A DNA stretch of 64,000 nucleotides from the NCBI RefSeq assembly GCF_900168195.1, contig NZ_FUYX01000011.1, positions 62,001-126,000 of the forward strand, in the 5' to 3' direction. The position numbers and the translations under genes were made by a program. Within the stretch, counting starts at the first letter, position 1. Each line of letters opens with the position of its first letter. A model generated the notes under the pieces. The model was not told the DNA's origin. It was given only the letters and a program-made list of their open reading frames with translations, and did no database searches. This DNA is from Allobosea thiooxidans (GTDB lineage Bacteria > Pseudomonadota > Alphaproteobacteria > Rhizobiales > Beijerinckiaceae). Positions 7,442-15,828 of the stretch are shown piece by piece.

Positions 7442-8991
7442 TAGGCGTTCTCGTTCTTGGTCAGCAGCGAGAACGGCGTCTTCGCCAGGATGTAGAGGTC
7501 GAGCAGCACCGACCAGTTCTCGATGTAGTAGAGATCGTGCTCGACGCGCCGCTGGATCTTCTCGTCCGTATCGGTCTCGCCGCGCCAGCCATTGATCTGC
7601 GCCCAGCCGGTGATGCCCGGCTTGACCTTGTGGCGGGCGAAATAGCCGTCGACCACCACCTCATAGGCCCGGTTCGAGGCGGAGGCGTGGATGGCGTGCG
7701 GCCGTGGCCCGACGAGGGACAGGTTGCCCTTGAACACGACGTTCAGGAGCTGCGGCAGCTCGTCGATCGAGGTCTTGCGGATGAAGCGGCCGACGCGCGT
7801 CACGCGCGGGTCGTCGCGGGTGACCTGCTTGGCGGCGCTGTGATCGGTCATCTCATGGTAGAGCGAGCGGAACTTCAGCACCTCGACGGTTTCGTTGTTG
7901 AAGCCGTAGCGCTTCTGGCGGAACAGCACCGGCCCTTTCGAATCGAGCTTCACAGCGATCGCGGTCGCGATCATCAACGGCGAGAGAACGATCAGCGCCA
8001 GCGTGCCGACGACCTTGTCGAACACCCATTTGACGACGATGTCCCAGTCGGCGATCGGCCGGTCGAACACGTCGAGCACCGGCACGGTGCCGAAATAGGA
8101 ATAGGAGCGGGGGCGCAGCCGCAGCTTCGACAGATGCGCCGAGAGGCGGATGTCGATCGGCAGCACCCAGAGCTTGCGCAGCATCGTCAGCAGGCGCGCC
8201 TCCGCCGAGATCGGCAGGGTGAAGATCACGAGGTCGAGCTTGGTGCGGCGGGCGAACTCGACGAGATCGTCGATGGTGCCGAGCTTGGGATAGCCGGCGA
8301 CGAGGTCGGGCGAGCGCTCGTCGTTGCGGTCGTCGAAGACGCCGCAGATGCGCAGGCCCGTGTCCTTCTGGCCTTCCAGCGCCCGGATCAGCGCCTCGCC
8401 GGCCTCGCCGCCGCCGACGATGGCCGTGCGCCGCTCAAGGCGCCCCGAGCGCGTCAGATATCGCACGCCCGCCGTGACCATGAAGCGACCGCCGAGCAGC
8501 GCGCCGGCGCCGGCGAAATAGAACCCGATCAGCCAGCCGCGCGACACCTGGTCGCTGGTCTTGAGGAAGAAGAACACCGCCAGCGTGACGAGGAAGAGCA
8601 TCGTCCAGCCGGTGACGAGACGGACGGCGCTGCCGATGACGTTCCGCAACGCGCCGATCGGATAGAGCTGCAGGGCCTGGAAGACGCCGAGCGATCCGAG
8701 CGCCAGCGCCGGGATCGCGATTTGGTAGGGCAGGGTGTGCGTCGTCTTGCCGGAGACGTAGAGCCAATAGACGAGGGCTCCGCTTCCGAGCACGGCGAGC
8801 GCGTCCAGCAGGCGCGCGACGCCTTCGATCATGACGGGGGAAAGCGTCGGCTTCACCGGGATCGCGGCGATGCGTTCCGCCAGCGGGTGAAAGCGCCGGG
8901 TCTGGCCCTTCTCCGACGCGCCGAGCATGCTCGACGCGGCTGCGGCGGCCGCATCCGCCTTCATCATATCGCGGACGTCGAAAGTCCCCAT
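7438..8991 (-). CDS. Undecaprenyl-phosphate sugar-1-phosphate transferase (WbaP/WcaJ/ExoY type)
   Basis: A roughly 517-residue polyisoprenyl-phosphate hexose-1-phosphate transferase. It has four or five N-terminal helices, a central CoA-binding-3-like nucleotide fold ([17 protein letters not shown]), another helix, then the catalytic domain ([51 protein letters not shown]). This enzyme loads the first sugar onto the lipid carrier for exopolysaccharide assembly. The start at 8991 is chosen because GAGG lies nine bases upstream; ATG at 9000 or TTG at 9006 are alternatives. It is the first gene of a leftward operon with the ligase/polymerase. Confidence 0.9.
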   Translation of the reverse strand: MGTFDVRDMMKADAAAAAASSMLGASEKGQTRRFHPLAERIAAIPVKPTLSPVMIEGVARLLDALAVLGSGALVYWLYVSGKTTHTLPYQIAIPALALGSLGVFQALQLYPIGALRNVIGSAVRLVTGWTMLFLVTLAVFFFLKTSDQVSRGWLIGFYFAGAGALLGGRFMVTAGVRYLTRSGRLERRTAIVGGGEAGEALIRALEGQKDTGLRICGVFDDRNDERSPDLVAGYPKLGTIDDLVEFARRTKLDLVIFTLPISAEARLLTMLRKLWVLPIDIRLSAHLSKLRLRPRSYSYFGTVPVLDVFDRPIADWDIVVKWVFDKVVGTLALIVLSPLMIATAIAVKLDSKGPVLFRQKRYGFNNETVEVLKFRSLYHEMTDHSAAKQVTRDDPRVTRVGRFIRKTSIDELPQLLNVVFKGNLSLVGPRPHAIHASASNRAYEVVVDGYFARHKVKPGITGWAQINGWRGETDTDEKIQRRVEHDLYYIENWSVLLDLYILAKTPFSLLTKNENAY

Positions 8992-9246
8992 CACACTCAT
9001 CCTCAACCCGGATCGCCCGGACGGAGCGTGGCGATCCCGGTTGCGGTCTAGCCCAAATTGCTCACGGAACGTTTAACCGGACTGCTCGCTGTTTTTGCAG
9101 GGCGGGGCGGCCGAGCGGCGAATCCGGGATCGATCGCCAGCCCCGAACCGAGCCCAAAAACGCGCTCGAAAATCGCTGCAAAAAGCTCCTGCGAGAAAGT
9201 CGATTTTGTCTCGGTCGGTCAATGTCTTGGCTAGGGGGCGAGCGGT

Positions 9247-9269
9247 GCGGGAAAGTGATTGATTCCCGC
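9247..9269. promoter_or_regulatory. GCGGGAA-N9-TTCCCGC dyad
   Basis: A perfect 7-base inverted repeat with a 9-base spacer in the divergent region between exopolysaccharide and SMR genes. Spacing and symmetry fit a dimeric regulator site; the regulator is unknown. Confidence 0.4.
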
Positions 9270-9298
9270 AAGTCATTGTTATTGCAAGTTATCGCTAG

Positions 9299-9327
9299 TT
9301 GACATTGCCCTTTTCGAAAGGCATATT
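9299..9327 (+). promoter_or_regulatory. Candidate sigma70-type promoter for the SMR pair
   Basis: A perfect TTGACA (9299-9304) is followed after 17 bases by CATATT (9322-9327). This would give a leader of about 200 bases before the mdtJ-like start at 9532. Confidence 0.45.
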
Positions 9328-9531
9328 CCTCGTCGATGGGCGTCTGAGAAGCACATATTGCTCGCGAAGAGCTTTGCGCCGGGAACGTTGTTTCGTTCAT
9401 GGCGCCGATTGCGGGGGTGTTGACCCTGCGGTTGCTTCTTTCCCGGCCTGTCGATTTATAACTCTAACGATTGCTTGGCTGTCCCTGCGTCGCGCCCGCG
9501 ACGTCCAGCGCCGGCTTCGCCCGTGTGCAAC

Positions 9532-9885
9532 ATGTCTTTTCATTGGTTGGTTCTGCTCGCGGCCGTGGCCGTCGAGATCGTCGCGACGGCCGCGCTGAAG
9601 TCGGCCGTCTCCATGTCCTGGCTCGTCGGCTCCCTGCCGCTGGCCCTGATCGGTTTCTCCTTCATCCTGCTCAGCGTGGCGCTGCGCACCATCCCGATGG
9701 CGGTCGCCTATGCCGTATGGGAAGGGATCGGCATCGTTGGCATCGCCGTGATCGGCCATCTCCTGTTCGGCGAGCATCTAACGGTCGGCCGTGCGCTCGG
9801 CCTGGCCGCGATCCTGACGGGTATTCTGCTGATCGAGCATGGCGTCGGGTCCGAACGGAGGCAGGGTGACGGGAGGCTCGCGTGA
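9532..9885 (+). CDS. mdtJ: SMR-family transporter subunit, MdtJ-like
   Basis: A 117-residue small multidrug resistance protein with four helices. The first helix carries the membrane-embedded Glu (VAVEIVATAALKSA) and the third contains AYAVWEGIGI, a signature shared with MdtJ rather than with EmrE. MdtJ pairs with MdtI to export spermidine in Escherichia coli. The start is ATG at 9532; the upstream in-frame extension lacks family similarity. The stop overlaps the start of the partner gene in GTGA, indicating translational coupling and heterodimer formation. The substrate here is unproven. Confidence 0.75.
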   Translation: MSFHWLVLLAAVAVEIVATAALKSAVSMSWLVGSLPLALIGFSFILLSVALRTIPMAVAYAVWEGIGIVGIAVIGHLLFGEHLTVGRALGLAAILTGILLIEHGVGSERRQGDGRLA

Positions 9886-10217
9886 ATGCGGCGCTCGTCC
9901 AGGTCGTTCCGCTTCTGTGGTTGCTGGTGGCGGTCGCGCTCGAGATCGCCGGCACCTATTTGCTCAAGCTCTCCGATGGCATGAGCCGGCGGCTGCACGG
10001 CGCCGGGGGCATCCTGCTGGTGATGGGTGCCTTCGCCGCCCTGGCGCAGGCGATCAAGGGCATGGACCTGTCGGTCGCCTATGCGGTCTGGGGCGGTGCC
10101 GGGCTTGTCATCACCGCGATCGTCGGCTCGCTGGTCTTCGGCCAGCGCATCCGGCCGGCGGGCTGGCTCGGCATCGTGCTGGTCGTCGCGGGTGTCGCGA
10201 CGTTGAAGCTGATCTGA
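9882..10217 (+). CDS. mdtI: SMR-family transporter subunit, MdtI-like
   Basis: A 111-residue SMR protein with four helices. It has the helix-1 Glu (VALEIAGTYLLKLSDG), AYAVWGGAGL in helix 3, and VFGQRIRPAGWLGIVLV, the pattern typical of MdtI. It starts at GTG (9882) with GGGAGG upstream, inside the end of the mdtJ-like gene. The overlapping pair strongly suggests an obligate heterodimer. It converges with the GT4 gene. An agmatinase gene elsewhere in the window shows that the organism makes putrescine, which fits a polyamine exporter, but this is inference. Confidence 0.75.
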   Translation: MNAALVQVVPLLWLLVAVALEIAGTYLLKLSDGMSRRLHGAGGILLVMGAFAALAQAIKGMDLSVAYAVWGGAGLVITAIVGSLVFGQRIRPAGWLGIVLVVAGVATLKLI

Positions 10218-10221
10218 GGCC

Positions 10222-11388
10222 TCACGCGATCCCGCGCGCGGCCATCGCGCTGCGATAGGCGGCGAGCCCGTCCTCGACCATGGCGTCGAGCCGGAAATTC
10301 TGCCGGACATGCGCGGCCAGATCGGCAGCCTGTTCCCGGCGTTCGGCCTCGGAGGCGCCGAGCATCGTCCGGATCGCCTCGGCGAGGATCGTGGGATCAT
10401 TCGCCCGGATCAGGCGATGGCGATGGCGGGGTCCGTAGATCTCGCCGATCCCGCCGACATCGGTGGCGATCAGCGGCTGCGCCGCGGCTGCCGCTTCCAG
10501 GATGACATAGGGCAGGGATTCCGCCCGCGAGGGAATGACCATGCTGCGCGTTCGCGCCAGGGCGCGGCGGATCGGGCCCGGCGGCTCGAAGACGCATTGA
10601 TCGGCGACGCCGCGCTCGCGCGTCATCTGCTGCAGGGTGGCTTCGTCGGGGCCGGAGCCGACGATCAGGATGCGCGGCGTGACCTTGTCGCGCCGGCGCA
10701 GCAGCGCCAGCGCGTCGATCAGGGTGTCGACACCCTTCGCGGCACGCAGTTCGCCGAGATAGAGCAGGTCGAATTCCGCGCCGCTGTGGTCCACCGGCTC
10801 GAACTCCGCCTCGGAGATGCCGTTCAACACCACCCTGGAGTCGGTGCGCGGCGCGTGGCCGATGCTGGCCTCAAAGCGCCCGGCGATGAAGCGGCTCTCG
10901 AACAGGAATATGTCGGTCGCCCGTTCGAGGAGGCGCTCCACGGCCATGTAGACCCCGTGCTCCATCCCGCCCGGCTTGTAGTTGAAGCTGCCGCCATGGG
11001 GCGTATAGGCGGTGACGTAGCGGCGGCGCGGCGAGAACAGGGCGGGCAGGCGCCCGTAGACCCCGCCCTTCGAGCCGTGGCAATGGACCACGTCCGGCGC
11101 GAGCCGGCGCCGCAGCGAGATCTGCGCGAGTTGTGCCTTGGCATCCGTGGCGTTGGGGTGGCGCGACATCGGCACGCGCGTGACGCCAAGCTCAAGCCGT
11201 GCCGACAGCTCCCTGAAGACCTCGTCGGCGCGTGCGCCCCCGGTGCTGGAATCGCAGAAGATGCCGACGGCATGGCCGCGCTCGGTCTGGCCACGCGCCA
11301 CGTCGAGGACATGGCGGAAGAGGCCGCCCAGCGGCGCCCGGAAGACATGCAGGATGCGCAAGGGGCGTGCGCCGGGAGCGTCCGTCAT
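10222..11388 (-). CDS. Glycosyltransferase family 4
   Basis: A 388-residue GT-B glycosyltransferase. The N-terminal acceptor domain opens RPLRILHVFRAPLGGLFRHV. The C-terminal donor domain has LLYLGELRAAKGVDTLIDAL, ILIVGSGPDE and the GT4 pocket motif PSRAESLPYVILEAAAA, in which the E-x7-E acid pair contacts the nucleotide sugar. It lies 19 bases downstream of the export lipoprotein gene on the same strand, so both belong to one exopolysaccharide unit. The exact sugar is not visible. Confidence 0.88.
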   Translation of the reverse strand: MTDAPGARPLRILHVFRAPLGGLFRHVLDVARGQTERGHAVGIFCDSSTGGARADEVFRELSARLELGVTRVPMSRHPNATDAKAQLAQISLRRRLAPDVVHCHGSKGGVYGRLPALFSPRRRYVTAYTPHGGSFNYKPGGMEHGVYMAVERLLERATDIFLFESRFIAGRFEASIGHAPRTDSRVVLNGISEAEFEPVDHSGAEFDLLYLGELRAAKGVDTLIDALALLRRRDKVTPRILIVGSGPDEATLQQMTRERGVADQCVFEPPGPIRRALARTRSMVIPSRAESLPYVILEAAAAAQPLIATDVGGIGEIYGPRHRHRLIRANDPTILAEAIRTMLGASEAERREQAADLAAHVRQNFRLDAMVEDGLAAYRSAMAARGIA

Positions 11389-11407
11389 CGCTGGAGTCCG
11401 CCCAGCC

Positions 11408-11968
11408 TCAGAACCAGCGTTCCTTGATGACGATGGTGTCCCCGGGCTGGACCGGATAGGTGATCGGCACGGTCGCGGTGACGGTCTGGCCTTCGATCTG
11501 GCGGGTGACCTCGGCCGAGGAGCGCTGGCCGCGCGGCGTGAAGCCGCCGGCGATGGCGACGGCCGTCTGGACGGTCATGCCGTTCACGAAGGGGAACTGG
11601 CCGGAATTGGTGACCTCGCCCAGCACGAAGAAGGGGCGATAGGTGTCGACCTCGACCGAGACCTTGGGCTCGCGCAGGTAACCGCCGCGCAGCTTCGCCT
11701 CGATGGCCTGGGCGAGCTGTTGCGTCGTGCGCCCCTGCGCCTCGATCGTGTTGATCAGCGGCATTGCGATCCGGCCCGAACCGTCGACCGCGTAGATGTT
11801 CGACAGATTGTCCTGCCCGAAGACGATGATGCGCAGCCGGTCGCCGCTGGCGAGCCTGTAGGGGCCTGCCGGCTCGGTCATCGTGTAGTCCGAAGCCGTG
11901 TAGCGGGGAGCGCACGCACCCGTCAGCATGGCGACGGCCAAGATCATAGAGGCGAGGTGTCGACTCAT
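11408..11968 (-). CDS. Polysaccharide export outer-membrane lipoprotein, Wza/KpsD type (short form)
   Basis: A 186-residue protein with a lipoprotein signal ending in LTGAC (Cys19). It is followed by a polysaccharide export domain (YRLASGDRLRIIVFGQDNLS) and one SLBB-like domain (VDTYRPFFVLGEVTNSGQFP). It lacks the long C-terminal part of full-size Wza, as is common for the short alphaproteobacterial export proteins (ExoF/GumB-like). ATG at 11968 is preferred to the GTG three bases earlier. It diverges from the GumC-like gene, its expected partner across the periplasm. Confidence 0.87.
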   Translation of the reverse strand: MSRHLASMILAVAMLTGACAPRYTASDYTMTEPAGPYRLASGDRLRIIVFGQDNLSNIYAVDGSGRIAMPLINTIEAQGRTTQQLAQAIEAKLRGGYLREPKVSVEVDTYRPFFVLGEVTNSGQFPFVNGMTVQTAVAIAGGFTPRGQRSSAEVTRQIEGQTVTATVPITYPVQPGDTIVIKERWF

Positions 11969-12291
11969 CACTGGCTACCCGTGCGGAATTCGCCCGAGCT
12001 TTAGGCGCGATATGGTTAACAAAGGCTTCCGGTGATTATCGATCCTGCGCCGGACGGAGCCGGGGCAGGGAGCTTCGTCGCGTCGAGCTGCTCCCGCCGA
12101 TGATGGAAAGCGGGCCGGCGCGGCCCTGCGTAGGGCTGTTTCTGCATCGGTTTCGCAGGGTGAGGCGCGTCTTATGGTGAATTTTGGCCGCGCCGGGCGG
12201 CCGGCATTTACCGGTCAATAACCTTACTGAGCCTTCAATAGCGCTGCGTCCCTGCCCCGGGGCGCGGGTGTTCTGCGTCCGGAGGTGTGCC
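11969..12291. other. Divergent promoter region between export lipoprotein and chain-length genes
   Basis: About 320 bases without a credible gene, separating the leftward lipoprotein operon from the rightward GumC-like gene. The AT-rich patches near 12010-12040 and 12175-12240 probably contain the two promoters. No clear dyad was identified. GGAGGTG at the right end is the ribosome site of the GumC-like gene. Confidence 0.4.
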
Positions 12292-14457
12292 ATGACGGCT
12301 CAAGCTGGGATTGAAGCGCGCGGCGTCGGCGAAAGCCGCGGCGACATGCTCGATCTCTCCGCGCTGTGGGCCGCGATCAAGCGCCGCAGATTCTGGATCG
12401 TCGCGCCGACGCTTGCTGCGCTAGCTCTGTCCTTCCTGGCCGTGAACGTCGTCACGCCGCGCTACACCGGCGAGGCGCGGCTGCTGCTGGAAAGTCGCGG
12501 CGGCTTCTACACTTTGCCGGGCCAGGCGCAGCCGGACAGCTCCGGCCAGTTTGATTCCGAGGCCGTGCAGAGCCAGGTGCAGATCATCATGTCGCGCGAT
12601 CTGGCGCGCGAGGCGATCAAGCGCATCGGCCTCGTCGGCAATGCCGAGTTCGATTCCGGCGTGGGCGCGCTCAGCGCCGTCCGCAAGCTTGCCGTGATGA
12701 TCGGGCTCGGCGGCCATCCGGCCGACCGCTCGCCGGAAGAGCGCGTGCTCGAGAAGTATTATGACCGGCTGCTCGTCTATCCGGTCGGCCGCTCGCGCAT
12801 CGTCGCCGTCGAATTCACCTCGCAGGACCCGGCGCTGGCCGCCAGGGCGGCGAACGCGATCGCCGAGACCTATCTCGAATTCCAGGAGGCGGCGAAGCAG
12901 GAGAATGCGCGCAGCGCCTCGAACTGGCTGTCGACCACCATCGAGCCGCTGCGTAAGCGCGTCGCCGACGCCGAGGCGAAGGTCGAGGATTTCCGCTCGA
13001 AGAACGGCCTCTTCGTCGGCCCGAACAACACCAGCATCTCCTCGCAGCAGCTCACCGATCTCTCGGCGCAGCTCTCCGCCGCGCGCAGCCAGCAGGCGGA
13101 GGCCCAGGCCAAGGCCGGGCTGATCCGCGATGCGATCAAGCAGGGGCGCACCTTCGAGATCCCGGATGTCGCCAATAACGATCTGGTTCGCCGGCTGATC
13201 GAGCAGCGCGTCAATATGCGCGCGCAGATCGCCGCGGAATCGCGCAGCCTCCTGCCCGAGCATCCCCGGATCAAGGAGCTCAATGCCCAGCTCGCCGATC
13301 TCGAAGGCCAGCTGCGCGCCGCCGCCGAGCGGACGGTGCGGACGCTGGAGAACGAGGCCAAGATCGCCGGCCAGCGTGTCGAGAGCTTCCAGGCGGCGCT
13401 CGACGGCCAGAAGAAGAGCGTCTCCTCGGCCAATGGCAGCGAGGTCCAGCTGCGCGCCCTCGAGCGTGAGGCCCGGACCCTGCGCGAGCAGCTCGAGCAG
13501 TTCATGCAGCGCTACCGCGAGGCCGTCGCCCGCGACACGATGAACGCCACCCCGGCCGATGCGCGCATCATCTCGCGTGCCGTCGAGCCGACGGAGCCGT
13601 CCTTCCCGAAGAAGGTCCCGGTCATTCTGGTCTCGACGCTGGCGACCTTCCTGATCGCGCTCGCGACCATCGTCACGCGCGAGCTGCTCAACGGCCAGGG
13701 CCGCCCGTTGCCCGAGACGCCGCGCGGTCCGCGCTGGGTTTCCGCTGGATCGACGGAGGAGGGTGCCGAGCCGGACCGGCCCGCGCCGGACGAGCCGCGC
13801 CGCGAGCGTGTCGCCGGCCTGCTGACCCATACCGGCCGCCTTGGTCAGGTCCGCCTGGACCTCGATCAGCCGGAGCAGACCCTGGCAGAGATCGCCGAGC
13901 GCACCGAGGAAGCCGCGCGCGGCATGGCGCCGATGATGCTCGTGCTCGAAGCCGGCGGCGAAGGGGCTGCCGATGCGCGCGACCTCGCCTTGCTCCTGGC
14001 ACAGCGCTGCCGCTGCATCCTCGTCGACCTGACCGAGGATGACGACCATGGCGAGCCGGGCTTCTCCGAGCTGCTCGCCGGCGAGGCGCTGTTCTCCGAC
14101 ATCATCATGCGCGCACCGGGTTCGCGGCTGCACAGCATCGGCCCCGGCCGCGCCGGCCGCGCCGCTGTGCTGGCGGCGCCGGACCTTGTGGATGTCGCGC
14201 TCGATGCGCTCTGCGAGACCTATGACTGGGTGCTGGTCGCCGCCGCCTCGAACGACGAGGGCGCGCTGCTCGCGCCGGTGGCGCGACGCGCCCAGGGCGG
14301 GCTGGTGATGAGCGGCCAGGTTGGCAACGGCCATGCGCTGGAAGTCGGTTACCGCCTCAGCGAACTGACCGATGCGCCGATCACGCTCATCCTCGACGCC
14401 GAGGGCGGCGTGCCGCCGGTGCAGTCTCGGGCGGCGGAGGAGGCGGTCGAGGCCTGA
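12292..14457 (+). CDS. Exopolysaccharide chain-length/transport protein (Wzz-GumC-ExoP family) with degenerate kinase domain
   Basis: A 721-residue inner-membrane protein. Helix 1 is at about residues 33-53. A Wzz domain follows, then a long coiled-coil periplasmic segment with the second GumC-type region, helix 2 at about 442-465 (VPVILVSTLATFLIALATIV) and a cytoplasmic C-terminal region of about 250 residues. That region follows the BY-kinase fold: a central strand ending CILVDLTEDD and a YDWVLVAAAS strand in place of Walker B. The glycine loop of Walker A, with its GKT, is replaced by EAGGEGAADARD. ATP binding therefore looks lost. The start has an excellent GGAGGTG. Confidence 0.88.
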   Translation: MTAQAGIEARGVGESRGDMLDLSALWAAIKRRRFWIVAPTLAALALSFLAVNVVTPRYTGEARLLLESRGGFYTLPGQAQPDSSGQFDSEAVQSQVQIIMSRDLAREAIKRIGLVGNAEFDSGVGALSAVRKLAVMIGLGGHPADRSPEERVLEKYYDRLLVYPVGRSRIVAVEFTSQDPALAARAANAIAETYLEFQEAAKQENARSASNWLSTTIEPLRKRVADAEAKVEDFRSKNGLFVGPNNTSISSQQLTDLSAQLSAARSQQAEAQAKAGLIRDAIKQGRTFEIPDVANNDLVRRLIEQRVNMRAQIAAESRSLLPEHPRIKELNAQLADLEGQLRAAAERTVRTLENEAKIAGQRVESFQAALDGQKKSVSSANGSEVQLRALEREARTLREQLEQFMQRYREAVARDTMNATPADARIISRAVEPTEPSFPKKVPVILVSTLATFLIALATIVTRELLNGQGRPLPETPRGPRWVSAGSTEEGAEPDRPAPDEPRRERVAGLLTHTGRLGQVRLDLDQPEQTLAEIAERTEEAARGMAPMMLVLEAGGEGAADARDLALLLAQRCRCILVDLTEDDDHGEPGFSELLAGEALFSDIIMRAPGSRLHSIGPGRAGRAAVLAAPDLVDVALDALCETYDWVLVAAASNDEGALLAPVARRAQGGLVMSGQVGNGHALEVGYRLSELTDAPITLILDAEGGVPPVQSRAAEEAVEA

Positions 14458-14478
14458 GCCGCGGCTCCGGTCCTCGCG

Positions 14479-15729
14479 CTAGTCGTCGACGGGCTCGCGG
14501 CGGCGTAGCCAGCCCGAGACCCGGTGGGCCAGCTTCAGTGCCGTGGGCGAGCGCTTGATCCGCCGCTTGAGGGCGCGTCGGGCCTGCGCCGCCCGGGCGA
14601 AGAACCGCCCCTTCAGCGTCAGCGGCAGGAAGCTGTCGACCAGATCGTCATGGTCGTCGCAGAAGCTGGTCTTGTAGCGTGCCTCGCCGACGCCGAGATC
14701 GAAGACTGCGACGCCTTCCTGGCATTTCCGGTGGATCAGCTCGGCCAGCAGCAGCTCGCCCGGGCTCGTCTTGACGGTCTCGCTGCTCATGTCGAACGAG
14801 GTCGCCATGCCGGAGAACCGGTCGCCATGGACGGCACCGATATAGGTCGCGACGGGGGCCCCGCCGAGATCCAGCGAGTAAAGCTCGAGCGGGGAGGCGG
14901 CACCACCGGTTCCGGCCGCCCGGCTCAGGAACGCCCGGACGGAGGGCTCGGCGAAGGGATCCGGCAGGCCCATGGCGCGGAACCGCTCGGCCTTCTGTGA
15001 AAGGAAGGCCGAGACGACGCGCTCAATCTCCGCCGGGGTCTCTGCCCGGGACAGGCGCGAGGGGCCGAAATCGCCGAAGCGGCTGCGCTTGTTCTTCAGC
15101 TTCTTGCGGGCGTGGCTGCTCATCGAGCGCTTGAGCGTGGCGTCCCCGTCGCCGGGTACCAGCGCGAGCTTGTAGGCGCGGCTCGGGCTCGGCCCGGCTG
15201 CCAGCAGCGCCGGCGGGTTGGCGACACCGTTCCAGGCCGTCGGCTGATTGACGAAGATCAGCGCGTCGAGCCCGCCGATGGCGGCGCCGATCTCCCGGAA
15301 CATTCGGGTCGCGAGCGGCGCGTCGAATTTGGCGGCGAAGGCGGGGGCGTAGAGGCCCATGTGATAGTTCGCATGCTTGCCGCCGATGATTTCGGCGAAG
15401 CGGATGCCGCTGCGGCGGGTGATGACCAGCGGCAGCAGGGCGCAGGGATTGCCGGCCGCGTCGCGGAGCAGGGCATAGCGGAACACCATCCCGTGCGCGG
15501 GGCCCACCGTCTCGACGAAGGCCTTGATCCAGCCATAGGCCTGATAGGGCGTCACCAGCGCCGTCTGCTCGAAGGCGAGCCACGCCTCCTCCAGCCGCGC
15601 GATCTCGCTCTCGATCGCGATCGAGGCCCAGGGCGGGCTGCCGGCCCGGCTGGAGACGGCGTTCGGGTAGTGCGGCGCCTCGGCGGCGGTGGCAGGCATG
15701 GTTCTCGGCCCTTGAACGGAGCGGGGCAT
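14479..15729 (-). CDS. GNAT-type acyltransferase, CelD/BioF2-like
   Basis: A 416-residue protein with a double GNAT fold as in the CelD-like Acetyltransf_6 family found in exopolysaccharide and cellulose loci. Typical segments are AWLAFEQTALVTPYQAYGWI near residue 50, ELYSLDLGGAPVATYIGAVHG and VFDLGVGEARYKTSFCDD towards the C-terminus. The last block (polar DLG plus Y-K) is characteristic of the family. It probably acylates a polysaccharide or sugar precursor. AAGGA six bases before ATG at 15729 supports the start. It is convergent with the GumC-like gene and divergent from the deacetylase. Confidence 0.82.
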   Translation of the reverse strand: MPRSVQGPRTMPATAAEAPHYPNAVSSRAGSPPWASIAIESEIARLEEAWLAFEQTALVTPYQAYGWIKAFVETVGPAHGMVFRYALLRDAAGNPCALLPLVITRRSGIRFAEIIGGKHANYHMGLYAPAFAAKFDAPLATRMFREIGAAIGGLDALIFVNQPTAWNGVANPPALLAAGPSPSRAYKLALVPGDGDATLKRSMSSHARKKLKNKRSRFGDFGPSRLSRAETPAEIERVVSAFLSQKAERFRAMGLPDPFAEPSVRAFLSRAAGTGGAASPLELYSLDLGGAPVATYIGAVHGDRFSGMATSFDMSSETVKTSPGELLLAELIHRKCQEGVAVFDLGVGEARYKTSFCDDHDDLVDSFLPLTLKGRFFARAAQARRALKRRIKRSPTALKLAHRVSGWLRRREPVDD

Positions 15730-15828
15730 GGCGTCCTTAACCCGTCATTGTGAACGGATCGGTCACGATCGCCCGGCCCGGCGGCGCCATCGCGCGCTAA
15801 GGTTAGCGGGCGGTTGCGCGGGACGGTG

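Larger units (their letters stand above)
9007..9531. other. Divergent regulatory region between the transferase operon and the SMR pair
   Basis: About 525 bases without a credible gene, visibly richer in A and T than its surroundings. It contains the dyad at 9247-9269 and a rightward promoter candidate at 9299-9327. The open frames here lack ribosome sites and family-like composition. The region probably holds the promoters of the leftward exopolysaccharide operon and of the rightward transporter pair. Confidence 0.5.

Noticed and set aside
9062-9400. 112-codon leftward frame in the gap before the SMR pair
   Set aside because: No ribosome site and no protein-like pattern; it covers the candidate dyad and promoter.
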